Below are positions 11,881 to 19,620 of a stretch of DNA of 64,000 nt, one piece after another. This stretch comes from Lancefieldella parvula DSM 20469 (GTDB lineage: Bacteria; Actinomycetota; Coriobacteriia; Coriobacteriales; Atopobiaceae): contig NC_013203.1 in the NCBI RefSeq assembly GCF_000024225.1, positions 1,302,001 through 1,366,000 of the forward strand, written 5' to 3'. The translations under genes and the position numbers were made by a program. Every line of letters starts with the position of its first letter. Position 1 is the stretch's first letter. The notes below the pieces were generated by a model. It saw only the letters and a list, made by a program, of their open reading frames with translations, was not told the origin of the DNA and did not search any database.

Positions 11881-12012
11881 GTCAATTCTCCTTTTTAAAT
11901 GATGCAGCCTTTGTACTGCATCTGGGCAAAAGCCCGGCTTATATGTGTACGTTTGAGTGCATTTACACTCTCACGCGGTTTGCGCAAATGCGCGGGTACA
12001 ACAAAACGTTGC

Positions 12013-12534
12013 TTATGCAGCGTTCTTCTGATCTGCGATTGCAGAAAGAGTGGTTGCGAGTCCACGAGCTGGACCAGCGCAAACCTGTGCAATACCGGTA
12101 AGTGGGCTTGCAACAACGAAGACAAGCTTTGCTATGAGCTCCTCGCGAGAAGGAAGATCTGCGTAAGCCTCTGCCTCGTTAGCATTAAGTGCCTGACCAT
12201 CAGCGATACCACCAATGAACTCAAGTTTCTTGAGCTTCTTGGCCTGATCCTTGATGACCTTAGCGGCCTCGACAGGATCGTTCTCATAGAAAACGTATGC
12301 ACAGGTACCGGCGAGCATCTCGTCAATCTCTGGCATACCAGCGTTCTTAAGAGCAATCTTGACGATGTTGTTCTTATAGACCTTCATGTGGGCGCCTGCT
12401 GCGGTAAGTGCGCGGCGAAGCTCTTGAGTCTCCTTTACGGAGAGACCACAATAGTCAATAACAAACAGGCCTTTGGAGTTGTCGAGAGAAGTGGAAACTT
12501 TCTCGAGCAAGTCAAGTTTAGACTGAGCTGGCAT
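12013..12534 (-). CDS. rplJ: 50S ribosomal protein L10
   Basis: Stalk-base protein that anchors L7/L12 dimers and autogenously represses its own mRNA. The start is placed at MPAQSKLDLLEKVS (12534; 173 residues), preceded by AAAGGAGG. An upstream in-frame TTG or ATG would add seven residues within the ribosome-binding site. Conserved FVIDYCGLSVKETQELRR and AGAHMKVYKNNI are visible. It lies 130 nt upstream of rplL and behind an L10-type leader. Confidence 0.95.
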   Translation of the reverse strand: MPAQSKLDLLEKVSTSLDNSKGLFVIDYCGLSVKETQELRRALTAAGAHMKVYKNNIVKIALKNAGMPEIDEMLAGTCAYVFYENDPVEAAKVIKDQAKKLKKLEFIGGIADGQALNANEAEAYADLPSREELIAKLVFVVASPLTGIAQVCAGPARGLATTLSAIADQKNAA

Positions 12535-12574
12535 GTAGTACACCTCCTTTATCATGTCTTAGGCACGAGCGCCA

Positions 12575-12740
12575 ATAGGTGCGGCCCTCACATGAAAAGA
12601 CCCCACTTTGGCAACCAAAGCGGGGTCTGGATGTACTAATCTCAAGACCACCTCGGCAGGCGGGAATTCCCATTAAGCCTTGGATTCAAGGCACCGGCTG
12701 TCTTTGGCAGCGAACGTGCAACTACAGGACGTCTGTCCTG
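12575..12740 (-). ncRNA. L10 leader (autoregulatory rplJL 5' UTR)
   Basis: On the minus strand the region contains CCTGCCGAGGTGG (12648-12660), resembling the conserved core of the ribosomal protein L10 leader family. It is followed by a strong stem AGACCCC.CTTTGG / CCAAAG.GGGGTCT (about 12598-12629) ending in TTTTC, which could act as an attenuator. This placement directly before rplJ fits L10/L12-mediated control. Exact boundaries are estimates. Confidence 0.7.
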
Positions 12741-12906
12741 CGTTGGATATTGTGCAGCAAAAAACTATTCGAGTCAAGGTTGGAAGCACAATTTCTTTAC
12801 CTTCACAAAATTTTGATGACCCAAATAACTATGCAAGTAGTCGCACAACCCTGACGCCCAAGATTCTATGCAAGTTCCTGCATTAATTTCACAACAAAAC
12901 ACGCCC

Positions 12907-12940
12907 AAAAAATCCGGTACCTGCAAGCAGATACCGGATT
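12907..12940 (-). terminator. Intrinsic terminator after rplA
   Basis: Stem AATCCGGTA / TACCGGATT with CTGC/GCAG reinforcement, followed on the minus strand by six Ts (12907-12912). It separates rplKA from rplJL. Confidence 0.88.
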
Positions 12941-12970
12941 AAACATGCTAGGTACTTCTAAGCGTTAAGC

Positions 12971-13678
12971 TTAGTCCTCCATGAGGTTACGAACCTTGGT
13001 TGGATCAATCTTAATACCAGGACCCATAGTAGAGGAAATAGCAACAGTCTTGACGTACTTACCCTTTGCGCTGGATGGCTTGACGCGAATGATCTCAGAA
13101 ATAAGTGCGCCGTAGTTCTCAACAAGCTGCTGGACCTCAAAAGAAGCCTTGCCGATTGCAACGTGGCAGATACCAAAACGGTCTGCACGATACTCAACAC
13201 GACCAGCCTTGAGCTCGTTAACCATCTTTTCAACATCCATGGTAACGGTGCCGAGCTTAGGGTTAGGCATAAGGCCACGAGGACCAAGAACGCGACCAAG
13301 ACGACCAACCTTACCCATCATCTGAGGGGTTGCGATTGCTGCGTCAAAGTCAAGCATGCCCTTCTCGACCTCTGCGATAAGCTCGTCGCCACCAACAATA
13401 TCAGCGCCAGCTGCCTCAGCCTCGCGGGCCTTCTCGCCCTCTGCAAAGACTGCAACGCGAACGGACTTACCAGTGCCGTGAGGCAGAGAGATGGAACCGC
13501 GAACGTTCTGGTCAGCCTTACGAGTATCGACACCAAGGCGAATTGCTACCTCAATGGTCTCGTCAAACTTAGCAGTTGCAAGCTCCTTAGCAAGGGTTAC
13601 TGCCTCTTTTGGGCTGTAGAGGTTTGAACCGTCTACCTTGGCAACTGCATTCTTGTAGTTCTTTCCGTGCTTAGGCAT
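12971..13678 (-). CDS. rplA: 50S ribosomal protein L1
   Basis: L1-stalk protein that helps release deacylated tRNA and often represses its own operon. The start is set at [17 protein letters not shown] (13678; 235 residues) behind AGGAGGTACATA; the longer frame adds 13 non-homologous residues. Landmarks include [33 protein letters not shown] and [11 protein letters not shown]. It follows rplK by about 150 nt. Confidence 0.96.
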   Translation of the reverse strand: MPKHGKNYKNAVAKVDGSNLYSPKEAVTLAKELATAKFDETIEVAIRLGVDTRKADQNVRGSISLPHGTGKSVRVAVFAEGEKAREAEAAGADIVGGDELIAEVEKGMLDFDAAIATPQMMGKVGRLGRVLGPRGLMPNPKLGTVTMDVEKMVNELKAGRVEYRADRFGICHVAIGKASFEVQQLVENYGALISEIIRVKPSSAKGKYVKTVAISSTMGPGIKIDPTKVRNLMED

Positions 13679-13800
13679 TATGTACCTCCTGTGGTTAGCG
13701 GGCGTCTGCCCTCCCACTCCTGCATCTTCTGTCCGTAGTTACGCTCTCTTGGCGAGAAACCCAACTACGTGCACTAACATCGGATGCTCTGACAAAACAC

Positions 13801-13826
13801 CATCAGTCAAACAAATGACTGATGGG
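13801..13826 (-). terminator. Possible partial terminator between rplK and rplA
   Basis: Stem CATCAGTCA / TGACTGATG with a 6-nt loop; on the minus strand it is followed only by TGGTGTTTTG, a weak T-tract. It could be attenuating or protect the rplK mRNA end. A copy of GGCGAGAAA lies at 13751-13759, between the stem and rplA. Confidence 0.4.
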
Positions 13827-13834
13827 AGTAAACA

Positions 13835-14263
13835 CTACTCGGCGATGGTTACACCCATGGAACGAGCTGTACCAGCGACGATCTTCTTTGCAGCCTCAAT
13901 GTCATTTGCGTTGAGGTCAGGCATCTTGATTTCAGCAATCTTGGTGAGCTGCTCCTGGGAGAGCTGGCCAACCTTATCACGCTGAGGAACACCGGAACCA
14001 CCCTTGAGGTGAAGCTCCTTCTTGATAAGCTGAGCTGCTGGAGGAGTCTTGGTTACAAAGTCAAAAGAACGGTCCTCGTAAACAGAAATCTCGACTGGGA
14101 TGATATCGCCAGCCTTGTCCTGAGTTGCAGCGTTAAATGCCTGGCAGAACTGCATGATGTTGACCTGTGCAGCACCCAGAGCTGGTCCTACTGGAGGAGC
14201 TGGGTTTGCCTGGCCTGCAGGAATCTGCAGCTTAATAAAGTTAACAACCTTCTTTGCGGGCAT
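13835..14263 (-). CDS. rplK: 50S ribosomal protein L11
   Basis: GTPase-centre protein and thiostrepton target. 142 residues with the expected [21 protein letters not shown]-terminal signature, and the C-terminal rRNA-binding domain ending [25 protein letters not shown] precedes the ATG. It sits between nusG and rplA as in most bacteria. Confidence 0.97.
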   Translation of the reverse strand: MPAKKVVNFIKLQIPAGQANPAPPVGPALGAAQVNIMQFCQAFNAATQDKAGDIIPVEISVYEDRSFDFVTKTPPAAQLIKKELHLKGGSGVPQRDKVGQLSQEQLTKIAEIKMPDLNANDIEAAKKIVAGTARSMGVTIAE

Positions 14264-14359
14264 GTTAAGCCTCCTGTTTGAATACGTGTGAGTCTATTCT
14301 CGCGCACTCCCGAGAAGCAATCCACAAGGAACGAGAAGTGCGGGATAATCCGTTAGTTA

Positions 14360-14905
14360 CTAGTCTATCAAGGAAATCTGGTCCATGGTAAGCTCAACCG
14401 GAGTCTCACGACCAAAGATGGTGAGCATAACCTTAATCTTGCCGGACTCTGCATTGACCTCAGAAACAGTGCCATCAAAGTCAGCAAGAGGACCTGAAAG
14501 AACATGAATTGCCTGACCGACCTCAATATTGGTTGCTGTACGCTTAGGTACAGGGCTACCTGTCTTCATGCCGCCACGACGCATAATCTTATCAAACTCA
14601 TCGCGACGCAGAGGAACTGGCTTACCGTCGATGCCAACAAAACCAGTTACACCTGGTGTGTTGCGAACAACAGCCCACGTATTGTCATCCAGCTCCATGC
14701 GAACAAGAACATAGCCTGGGAAAACCTTAGATTCTTTGGTCTCGCGCTTACCGCCGTCCTTGACTTCAGTAACTTCCTCAGTAGGAATCTGAATATCAAC
14801 AACAGCACGCTCAAGACCATAGGTCTCAATACGGTGCTCAAGGTCAGTTTTTACCTTGTTTTCATAACCTGAATAGGTGTGAACTACATACCAGCGCTTA
14901 GCCAT
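14360..14905 (-). CDS. nusG: Transcription termination/antitermination factor NusG
   Basis: Processivity factor that bridges RNA polymerase clamp and protrusion and couples to ribosome or Rho. 181 residues: NGN domain (KRWYVVHTYSGYENKVK ... FPGYVLVRM) and a C-terminal KOW domain (VGQAIHVLSGPLADFDGTV). It has no large actinobacterial N-terminal extension. The ATG is 3 nt after the secE stop. Confidence 0.97.
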   Translation of the reverse strand: MAKRWYVVHTYSGYENKVKTDLEHRIETYGLERAVVDIQIPTEEVTEVKDGGKRETKESKVFPGYVLVRMELDDNTWAVVRNTPGVTGFVGIDGKPVPLRRDEFDKIMRRGGMKTGSPVPKRTATNIEVGQAIHVLSGPLADFDGTVSEVNAESGKIKVMLTIFGRETPVELTMDQISLID

Positions 14906-14908
14906 TGG

Positions 14909-15271
14909 TTATCCCCTCAGTCCAGTAAAGGCGACGAGACCAGCAACAATGCCAGTATCAACCAGCCAAGTTACCAAGCCAAAGAAAACAATTGTTGCAA
15001 TTACGGCTACAGAGAAGCCAGCAAGCTCAGAGCTTGATGGCCACACGACGCGGTGCATTTCTGTACGAACGCCTGCAAAATAAGCACCCAGGCGACCAAA
15101 GAAGCCAGGGTTAGCATTACGCTGAATAGACTTCTCCTGCTTCTTTGCCTCGGCCTTGGTAGCCTTAGCAGAAGCTTCAGAAGTAGCCTCAGCCTGAAGG
15201 GCCTCACGCTGAGCGCGCTCTTCTGCGCGAGCCTTACGTGCGCTCCTCTTATTGCGCTCCTTATTTGCCAT
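14909..15271 (-). CDS. secE: Preprotein translocase subunit SecE
   Basis: Essential small subunit of the SecYEG channel. I start it at MANKERNKRSARKARAEER (15271; 120 residues), which has AAGGGAG upstream. A charged, Ala/Glu/Lys-rich cytoplasmic region (1-60) precedes the single transmembrane helix (VAVIATIVFFGLVTWLVDTG) and the conserved amphipathic segment GVRTEMHRVVWPS. It is followed directly by nusG, the usual pairing. Confidence 0.95.
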   Translation of the reverse strand: MANKERNKRSARKARAEERAQREALQAEATSEASAKATKAEAKKQEKSIQRNANPGFFGRLGAYFAGVRTEMHRVVWPSSSELAGFSVAVIATIVFFGLVTWLVDTGIVAGLVAFTGLRG

Positions 15272-15341
15272 CCTACGCTCCCTTGGATGTTTACCTACAT
15301 ACAAACCGGCCAACCCGTATGGGAAGGCCGGTGAAGTTATC

Positions 15342-15417
15342 TGGCAGGCCAGGAAGGACTCGAACCCTCAACAAACGGTTTTGGAGACCGCCGCTCTACC
15401 ATTGGAGCTACTGGCCT
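15342..15417 (-). tRNA. tRNA-Trp (CCA anticodon)
   Basis: 76-nt cloverleaf with encoded CCA. Acceptor AGGCCAG/CTGGCCT, anticodon loop TCTCCAAAA giving CCA, T-loop GGTTCGAGTCC. It lies between rpmG and secE in the same direction, so probably co-transcribed, an arrangement known from several bacteria. Confidence 0.97.
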
Positions 15418-15435
15418 AGAACGAAACCACCTAGC

Positions 15436-15585
15436 CTAGCGAGTCTCGCGATGTACTGTGTGCTTGTGGCACCATGGGCAGTACTTCTTCAACTCCATAC
15501 GATCTGGGTTGTTGGACTTGTTCTTATCCGTAGTGTAATTACGACGCTTGCACTCAGTGCAGGCGAGAGTAACGAGTGTACGCAT
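15436..15585 (-). CDS. rpmG: 50S ribosomal protein L33
   Basis: Small 49-residue large-subunit protein. The translation begins [19 protein letters not shown] and ends [14 protein letters not shown]. It has the two CxxC pairs of the zinc-binding (C+) L33 type. AGGAGG precedes the ATG. It heads the rpmG-tRNA-Trp-secE-nusG-rplKA run. Confidence 0.96.
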   Translation of the reverse strand: MRTLVTLACTECKRRNYTTDKNKSNNPDRMELKKYCPWCHKHTVHRETR

Positions 15586-15640
15586 TAATCCTCCTGAACA
15601 CGATCACGAGATGTATTCTCGAAATGTAACGCGGTTGCCT

Positions 15641-15670
15641 AGGTTAGCACCCACTACCCAGAGATGTCAA
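15641..15670 (-). promoter_or_regulatory. Predicted promoter for rpmG-secE-nusG-rplKA
   Basis: Minus strand: perfect TTGACA (15665-15670), 18-nt spacer and TAACCT (15641-15646, only 3/6). It lies about 56 nt before the rpmG start and after the tuf terminator. Confidence 0.45.
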
Positions 15671-15715
15671 TACTTTTCTCTAATTACTCTAGGCGTTCAC
15701 ATATTTTTTCTCGAC

Positions 15716-15747
15716 AAAAAACCCGGCGCGCAAAAAGCACGCCGGGC
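15716..15747 (-). terminator. Intrinsic terminator after tuf
   Basis: GC-rich stem CCCGGCG / CGCCGGG, followed on the minus strand by six Ts (15716-15721). It lies 22 nt past the tuf stop. Confidence 0.92.
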
Positions 15748-15769
15748 AAAATAGTAACTATAAAAGTGG

Positions 15770-16975
15770 TTACTCAATGATGGTGGAAACACGACCATCG
15801 CCGACGGTGTGGCCACCCTCGCGGATAGCGAACTTCAGACCCTGCTCAAGAGCGATTGGGTGAATAAGCTCGCAGCCAACGGTGATGTGGTCACCAGGCA
15901 TAGCCATCTCTACCTTGCCACCATTTGCATCGGTGAGCTCGTAGATGTCGCCAGTTACGTCAGTTGTACGGAAGTAGAACTGTGGACGGTAACCAGAGAA
16001 GAATGGGGTGTGACGGCCGCCCTCTTCCTTAGTAAGAACGTAGACCTCACCGGTGAACTTCTTGTGTGGAGTAACTGTACCAGGCTTGCAGAGAACCTGA
16101 CCGCGCTCGATATCCTCACGCTTAACACCACGAAGAAGAATACCAACGTTGTCGCCAGCCTCGCAGAAGTCCATGGTCTTACGGAACATCTCAATGCCAG
16201 TAGCAACAGACTGCTGAGTAGGCTTAATACCAACAATCTCAACAGGCTCATTGAGCTTAAGCTCACCGCGCTCAACACGGCCGGTAGCAACGGTACCACG
16301 ACCAGAAATGGTCATGACGTCCTCGATTGCCATCAGGAATGGCTTCTCGTTGTCACGAGCAGGTGTTGGGATGTAAGAATCAACGGTGTGCATGAGCTCG
16401 CGGACGGAATCCATCCACTTCTCTTCTCCGTTAAGAGCGCCGAGAGCGGAACCACGGACGATTGGAAGATCGTCACCTGGGAAGTCGTACTCGGAGAGAA
16501 GGTCACGGGTCTCCATCTCAACGAGGTCAATGAGCTCCTCGTCGTCAACCATATCGCACTTGTTCAGGAAGACGATGATGTAAGGAACGCCAACCTGACG
16601 TGCAAGAAGAATGTGCTCGCGGGTCTGAGCCATAGGACCATCGGTAGCAGCAATAACGAGGATTGCACCGTCCATCTGAGCTGCACCAGAAATCATGTTC
16701 TTGATGTAGTCTGCGTGACCTGGGCAGTCAACGTGAGCGTAGTGGCGCTTCCATGTCTCATACTCAACGTGAGCAACAGAAATGGTAATACCACGCTGAC
16801 GCTCCTCTGGAGCCTTATCGATATTCTCGAAGGCGGTAAAGTCTGCCTTGCAGCCCTCGGTCTCAGAGAGAACCTTGGTGATTGCTGCAGTAAGGGTAGT
16901 CTTACCGTGGTCGACGTGACCAATCGTACCGATGTTTACGTGTGGCTTAGAGCGGTCAAACTTTTCCTTGGCCAT
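15770..16975 (-). CDS. tuf: Elongation factor Tu
   Basis: GTPase that delivers aminoacyl-tRNA to the ribosome. The start at [19 protein letters not shown] (16975; 401 residues) is chosen because AAGGAGG is correctly spaced. G-motifs [14 protein letters not shown] and NKCDMVDD are present, with intact domains 2 and 3 ([20 protein letters not shown]). It is the last gene of a tRNA-Tyr/tRNA-Thr/tRNA-Met/tuf unit, like the E. coli tRNA-tufB operon, rather than part of the str operon. Confidence 0.97.
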   Translation of the reverse strand: MAKEKFDRSKPHVNIGTIGHVDHGKTTLTAAITKVLSETEGCKADFTAFENIDKAPEERQRGITISVAHVEYETWKRHYAHVDCPGHADYIKNMISGAAQMDGAILVIAATDGPMAQTREHILLARQVGVPYIIVFLNKCDMVDDEELIDLVEMETRDLLSEYDFPGDDLPIVRGSALGALNGEEKWMDSVRELMHTVDSYIPTPARDNEKPFLMAIEDVMTISGRGTVATGRVERGELKLNEPVEIVGIKPTQQSVATGIEMFRKTMDFCEAGDNVGILLRGVKREDIERGQVLCKPGTVTPHKKFTGEVYVLTKEEGGRHTPFFSGYRPQFYFRTTDVTGDIYELTDANGGKVEMAMPGDHITVGCELIHPIALEQGLKFAIREGGHTVGDGRVSTIIE

Positions 16976-17080
16976 TGCCAATCCTCCTTCTGGAACTAAC
17001 CCTCGGGCTAGACCGTGGTGAAAAACGTCTGTTTATACTCAACGGCGCAAATGTCGAGGACATATACGCCGTAAAGAATC

Positions 17081-17157
17081 TGGTACCGGCGACTGGATTC
17101 GAACCAGTGACGTCACGGGTATGAGCCGTGTGCTCTAACCAGCTGAGCTACGCCGGC
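17081..17157 (-). tRNA. tRNA-Met, elongator (CAU)
   Basis: 77 nt with encoded CCA. Acceptor GCCGGCG/CGCCGGT, anticodon loop CTCATAC. It lacks the three G:C pairs of initiator tRNAs in the anticodon stem, so elongator. Third of three tRNAs directly upstream of tuf. Confidence 0.93.
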
Positions 17158-17176
17158 ATAAATGCCACTTGAAAAA

Positions 17177-17252
17177 TGGAGCCCGCGACCGGATTTGAAC
17201 CGGTGACCTCTTCGTTACCAACGAAGTGCTCTACCTACTGAGCTACACGGGC
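17177..17252 (-). tRNA. tRNA-Thr (GGU)
   Basis: 76 nt with encoded CCA. Acceptor GCCCGTG/CGCGGGC, anticodon loop TTGGTAA giving GGU. Middle tRNA of the Tyr-Thr-Met-tuf unit. Confidence 0.95.
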
Positions 17253-17253
17253 A

Positions 17254-17337
17254 TGGTGGGGATACTTGGACTCGAACCAAGGAACCCAGAGGGAGCGGAT
17301 TTACAGTCCGCCGCAGTTGCCGCTGTGCCATATCCCC
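17254..17337 (-). tRNA. tRNA-Tyr (GUA)
   Basis: 84 nt with the long variable arm of class II tRNAs. Acceptor GGGGATA/TATCCCC, anticodon loop CTGTAAA giving GUA, encoded CCA. First gene of the tRNA-tuf transcript; its 3' end is one base from the next tRNA. Confidence 0.95.
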
Positions 17338-17446
17338 GAATGCCGTTTTCAAGCACTTTTGAAGTAATTGTGTACGCTGTTTACCTTGCGGTTTAACGCA
17401 CGTAGGAAGTCCAGTTAATCTTCCGTATTACCTCTTAAGCGGGAAA

Positions 17447-17475
17447 ATATTACGATTGAATAAAAATCTTGTCAA
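17447..17475 (-). promoter_or_regulatory. Strong predicted promoter of the tRNA-tuf operon
   Basis: Minus strand: TTGACA (17470-17475), exactly 17 nt, then TAATAT (17447-17452). This near-consensus promoter lies about 110 nt upstream of tRNA-Tyr, as expected for a highly expressed stable-RNA/EF-Tu transcript. Confidence 0.75.
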
Positions 17476-17561
17476 CGCAATCCACCCAACCAGGCGTATC
17501 TTATCAAATATTTTCCACAAATACCCGTGTGCTTCCACGAGTATCACAAAATTTACGTAAG

Positions 17562-17585
17562 AAAAAAGCCAGGCAATGCCTGGCT
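17562..17585 (-). terminator. Intrinsic terminator after tRNA-Thr (UGU)
   Basis: Perfect 9-bp stem AGCCAGGCA / TGCCTGGCT with a one-base loop, then six Ts on the minus strand. It starts 11 nt past the tRNA 3' end. Confidence 0.9.
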
Positions 17586-17596
17586 GAAAATTCAAG

Positions 17597-17672
<76 letters not shown>

Positions 17673-18019
17673 ATTAAGTGCAGAGGTTATTTTATAGACT
17701 TTTTTGGCTTTGGTCTAGTCCCAATTTTTTAGAAATTTTTCTCCACAAATTGCGTGATGTGGCATGTAGGTGCACTTTCCTTCCTATGGAAATACGCTTA
17801 GCGCAAGTATGTTGTCTGATCAAGCCCAACGCGCCTTAAAAGTGCAAAGAATCTGTGTTTGAGACACCGATTCTTTAAGGAAATCAGGCAAATCCACAGA
17901 TTCTTTGATATTTTTAGGCAAAATCCACCGAATCTTTGCAGCAATCAGGCTTTGCAACAATCAGGCGCGTTTAGCGCGTTTGGCGCGTTAGGTCAGTTAG
18001 ACGTATCAGGCGCAGCGAC
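17673..18019. other. Gene-free stretch between tRNA-Thr and yacP
   Basis: Holds repeat copy A and, at about 17967-17992, three tandem 9-mers of the type GCGCGTTTN. The part near 17680-17740 is AT-rich and should contain the tRNA-Thr promoter (a TATAAA is visible on the minus strand), but without a clear -35. Confidence 0.6.
17838..17969. repeat. Interspersed repeat, copy A
   Basis: Starts AAAAGTGCAAAGAATCTGTG. An inverted CACCGATTCTTT completes a hairpin, then two further direct copies (CACAGATTCTTTG, CACCGAATCTTTG) follow at 30-31-nt spacing, with AATCAGGCAAA-like linkers and an extra AATCAGGCGCG tail. It lies 3' of yacP. On the minus strand it encodes KESVDLPDFLKESVS then QTQILCTF, the same frame as copies B and C. 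Confidence 0.85.
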
Positions 18020-18598
18020 CTATCTGCCCAACAGCTTCCAGAGTTTCTCGCGCTGTTCTGGAGAAATGCGGTCTTCTAGCGTCATACGCGTACTGACCTG
18101 ATCGCGGCGCATCTCTTCGACAACGTTATCTGCCTGGGAAATCTCATGGACAAGAGAGGCGCTGGCAATGCGTGTGACCTCACCGGGGCCAAAGCCGGCC
18201 GTAGCACGAATATCTCTATCCGACGTGACCAGAAATACTTTGCGACCAGCCTCTCGCGCTTCTGTAACCAGGCGCTCGATAACACTATCTGCGGACTCCC
18301 CCGTTTCGGAGAAGACCAGCTGTACGCCTGCATGACTGCGCTCCGGGCGCTCGTCGTTTACGTTTCCCTTACCATCAAACACAATAACTGCCTCGTAGGC
18401 GCCCTGTGCAAAAGTAGCAACATCAGAAATGAGCGCCAAACGAGCGCGATAAAACGGATCGCTGTTTAGGTGATAGGCTCTCTCAGCAGCGGTTTCTTGA
18501 GCAAAAGAACCGCGCTCATTCAACAACGCCTCATAGCGAGGAGTTGCTAGCATAACGTTATAGCCATCGACCACAAGCAGCGATTTTTTCTGAGCCAT
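18020..18598 (-). CDS. rae1: NYN-domain ribosome-associated endoribonuclease (YacP/Rae1 family)
   Basis: 192 residues of the YacP family, PIN-like NYN nucleases; the Bacillus member Rae1 cleaves mRNA in the ribosomal A site. The N-terminal acidic motif LLVVDGYNVMLA, the central AVIVFDGKGNV and VFLVTSDRDIRATA, which carry the catalytic acidic residues, are present. It follows rlmB by 3 nt, the same cysS-rlmB-yacP order as in Bacillus. The functional call is by family and synteny. Confidence 0.88.
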   Translation of the reverse strand: MAQKKSLLVVDGYNVMLATPRYEALLNERGSFAQETAAERAYHLNSDPFYRARLALISDVATFAQGAYEAVIVFDGKGNVNDERPERSHAGVQLVFSETGESADSVIERLVTEAREAGRKVFLVTSDRDIRATAGFGPGEVTRIASASLVHEISQADNVVEEMRRDQVSTRMTLEDRISPEQREKLWKLLGR

Positions 18599-18601
18599 AC
18601 C

Positions 18602-19618
18602 TTACGCTTCCTGGGTCCTACGGAGCCACTCGTAGCACATAACCGTCGTTGCCTGAGCAACGTTCAGAGACTCTACCTGGCCAAACTGAGGAAGTTTGCA
18701 CGTAAAATCGCACTTCTCGAGCATAAGGCGAGATATTCCTGAACCTTCAGAACCCATAACAAGTGCAAGGCGGCCTCCCATAGGAGCCTCCCACACGGAC
18801 TGGGTAGCATGCTCGGTAGAGCCACATGTCCAAAAACCTGCGGCCTTAAGCTCTTCAAGCGCACGTGGCAAATTAGAAACCTGAGCGATTGGCAAATGAA
18901 GTACGGCTCCTGCGGACGTCTTGTATGCTCCAACGCCAACGCGGGCGGCGCGGGCATTTGCAATAACAACGCCAGCTGCACCAACTACCTCGGCACTTCT
19001 TACAATTGCGCCAAAGTTTCCTTCGTCGGTGACGTGATCAAGAACTACAACAAGAGCATTTGCGGAACCGGCGCGCTGGATAATTTCAGAGAGGTCAGCG
19101 TAGGCAAAAGGCTGCGTACGGACAATAACTCCCTGGTGAGCACCATGGCTTGAAAGCGAGTCAAGCACTGGCCTTGCAACACGCTCGACAGGAATACCCT
19201 CCTGCTCAAGCTGGCGAGCAAGAGCCTCAATCTCTTGGTCCTTCTGTCCACTTGCAGCCTGTACCAGCGCATTCTTCAACGGAATACCAACGGTCAGCGC
19301 CTCTGCTACTGCACGACGACCTTCGATTAAATCAGTTGCAGGCTTCTTGTTGCCAGGACGTCCAGCGCCAGCTCCTCGCTGTCCGCGAGTACCCTGAACT
19401 GCGCGTACGCCTTGTGCAGAGCGGCCACCTTTAGAGCCCTTGCCATTCTTGGAGCCGAAATAACCGCCCCAGTCGGCAGCCTTCTTGGAGCCGCGACCTG
19501 CAGAACCGCCACGACCTGTAGCTCCACCGCGGCCGGAAGCACCGCGACTGGAAGCACCGCGACCTGCAGCACCCCCGGAACGAGTATTTTTAGAGGTAGA
19601 ACGCTGATTTCTTGCCAT
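18602..19618 (-). CDS. rlmB: 23S rRNA 2'-O-ribose methyltransferase RlmB (TrmH family)
   Basis: SPOUT-class SAM-dependent enzyme that methylates a guanosine in the 23S peptidyl-transferase region. 338 residues: a roughly 95-residue low-complexity Gly/Arg/Ser N-terminus (repeats such as GRGASSRGASGRGG), a substrate-binding L30e-like part (LIEGRRAVAEAL), and the knotted domain with DHVTDEGNFGAIVRSAEVVG and the C-terminal LALVMGSEGSGISRLMLE and SLNVAQATTVMCYEWL. Two nt separate it from the cysS stop. Confidence 0.92.
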   Translation of the reverse strand: MARNQRSTSKNTRSGGAAGRGASSRGASGRGGATGRGGSAGRGSKKAADWGGYFGSKNGKGSKGGRSAQGVRAVQGTRGQRGAGAGRPGNKKPATDLIEGRRAVAEALTVGIPLKNALVQAASGQKDQEIEALARQLEQEGIPVERVARPVLDSLSSHGAHQGVIVRTQPFAYADLSEIIQRAGSANALVVVLDHVTDEGNFGAIVRSAEVVGAAGVVIANARAARVGVGAYKTSAGAVLHLPIAQVSNLPRALEELKAAGFWTCGSTEHATQSVWEAPMGGRLALVMGSEGSGISRLMLEKCDFTCKLPQFGQVESLNVAQATTVMCYEWLRRTQEA

Positions 19619-19620
19619 AG

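Noticed and set aside
15809-16999. Plus-strand open frame of 396 codons opposite tuf
   Set aside because: Shadow of the tuf reading frame; no ribosome-binding site and no protein-like pattern.
17838-17969. CRISPR array
   Set aside because: The 30-32-nt periodicity is of the whole unit, not repeat plus unique spacer. Linkers are similar to each other, only three units exist, and no cas gene is near.
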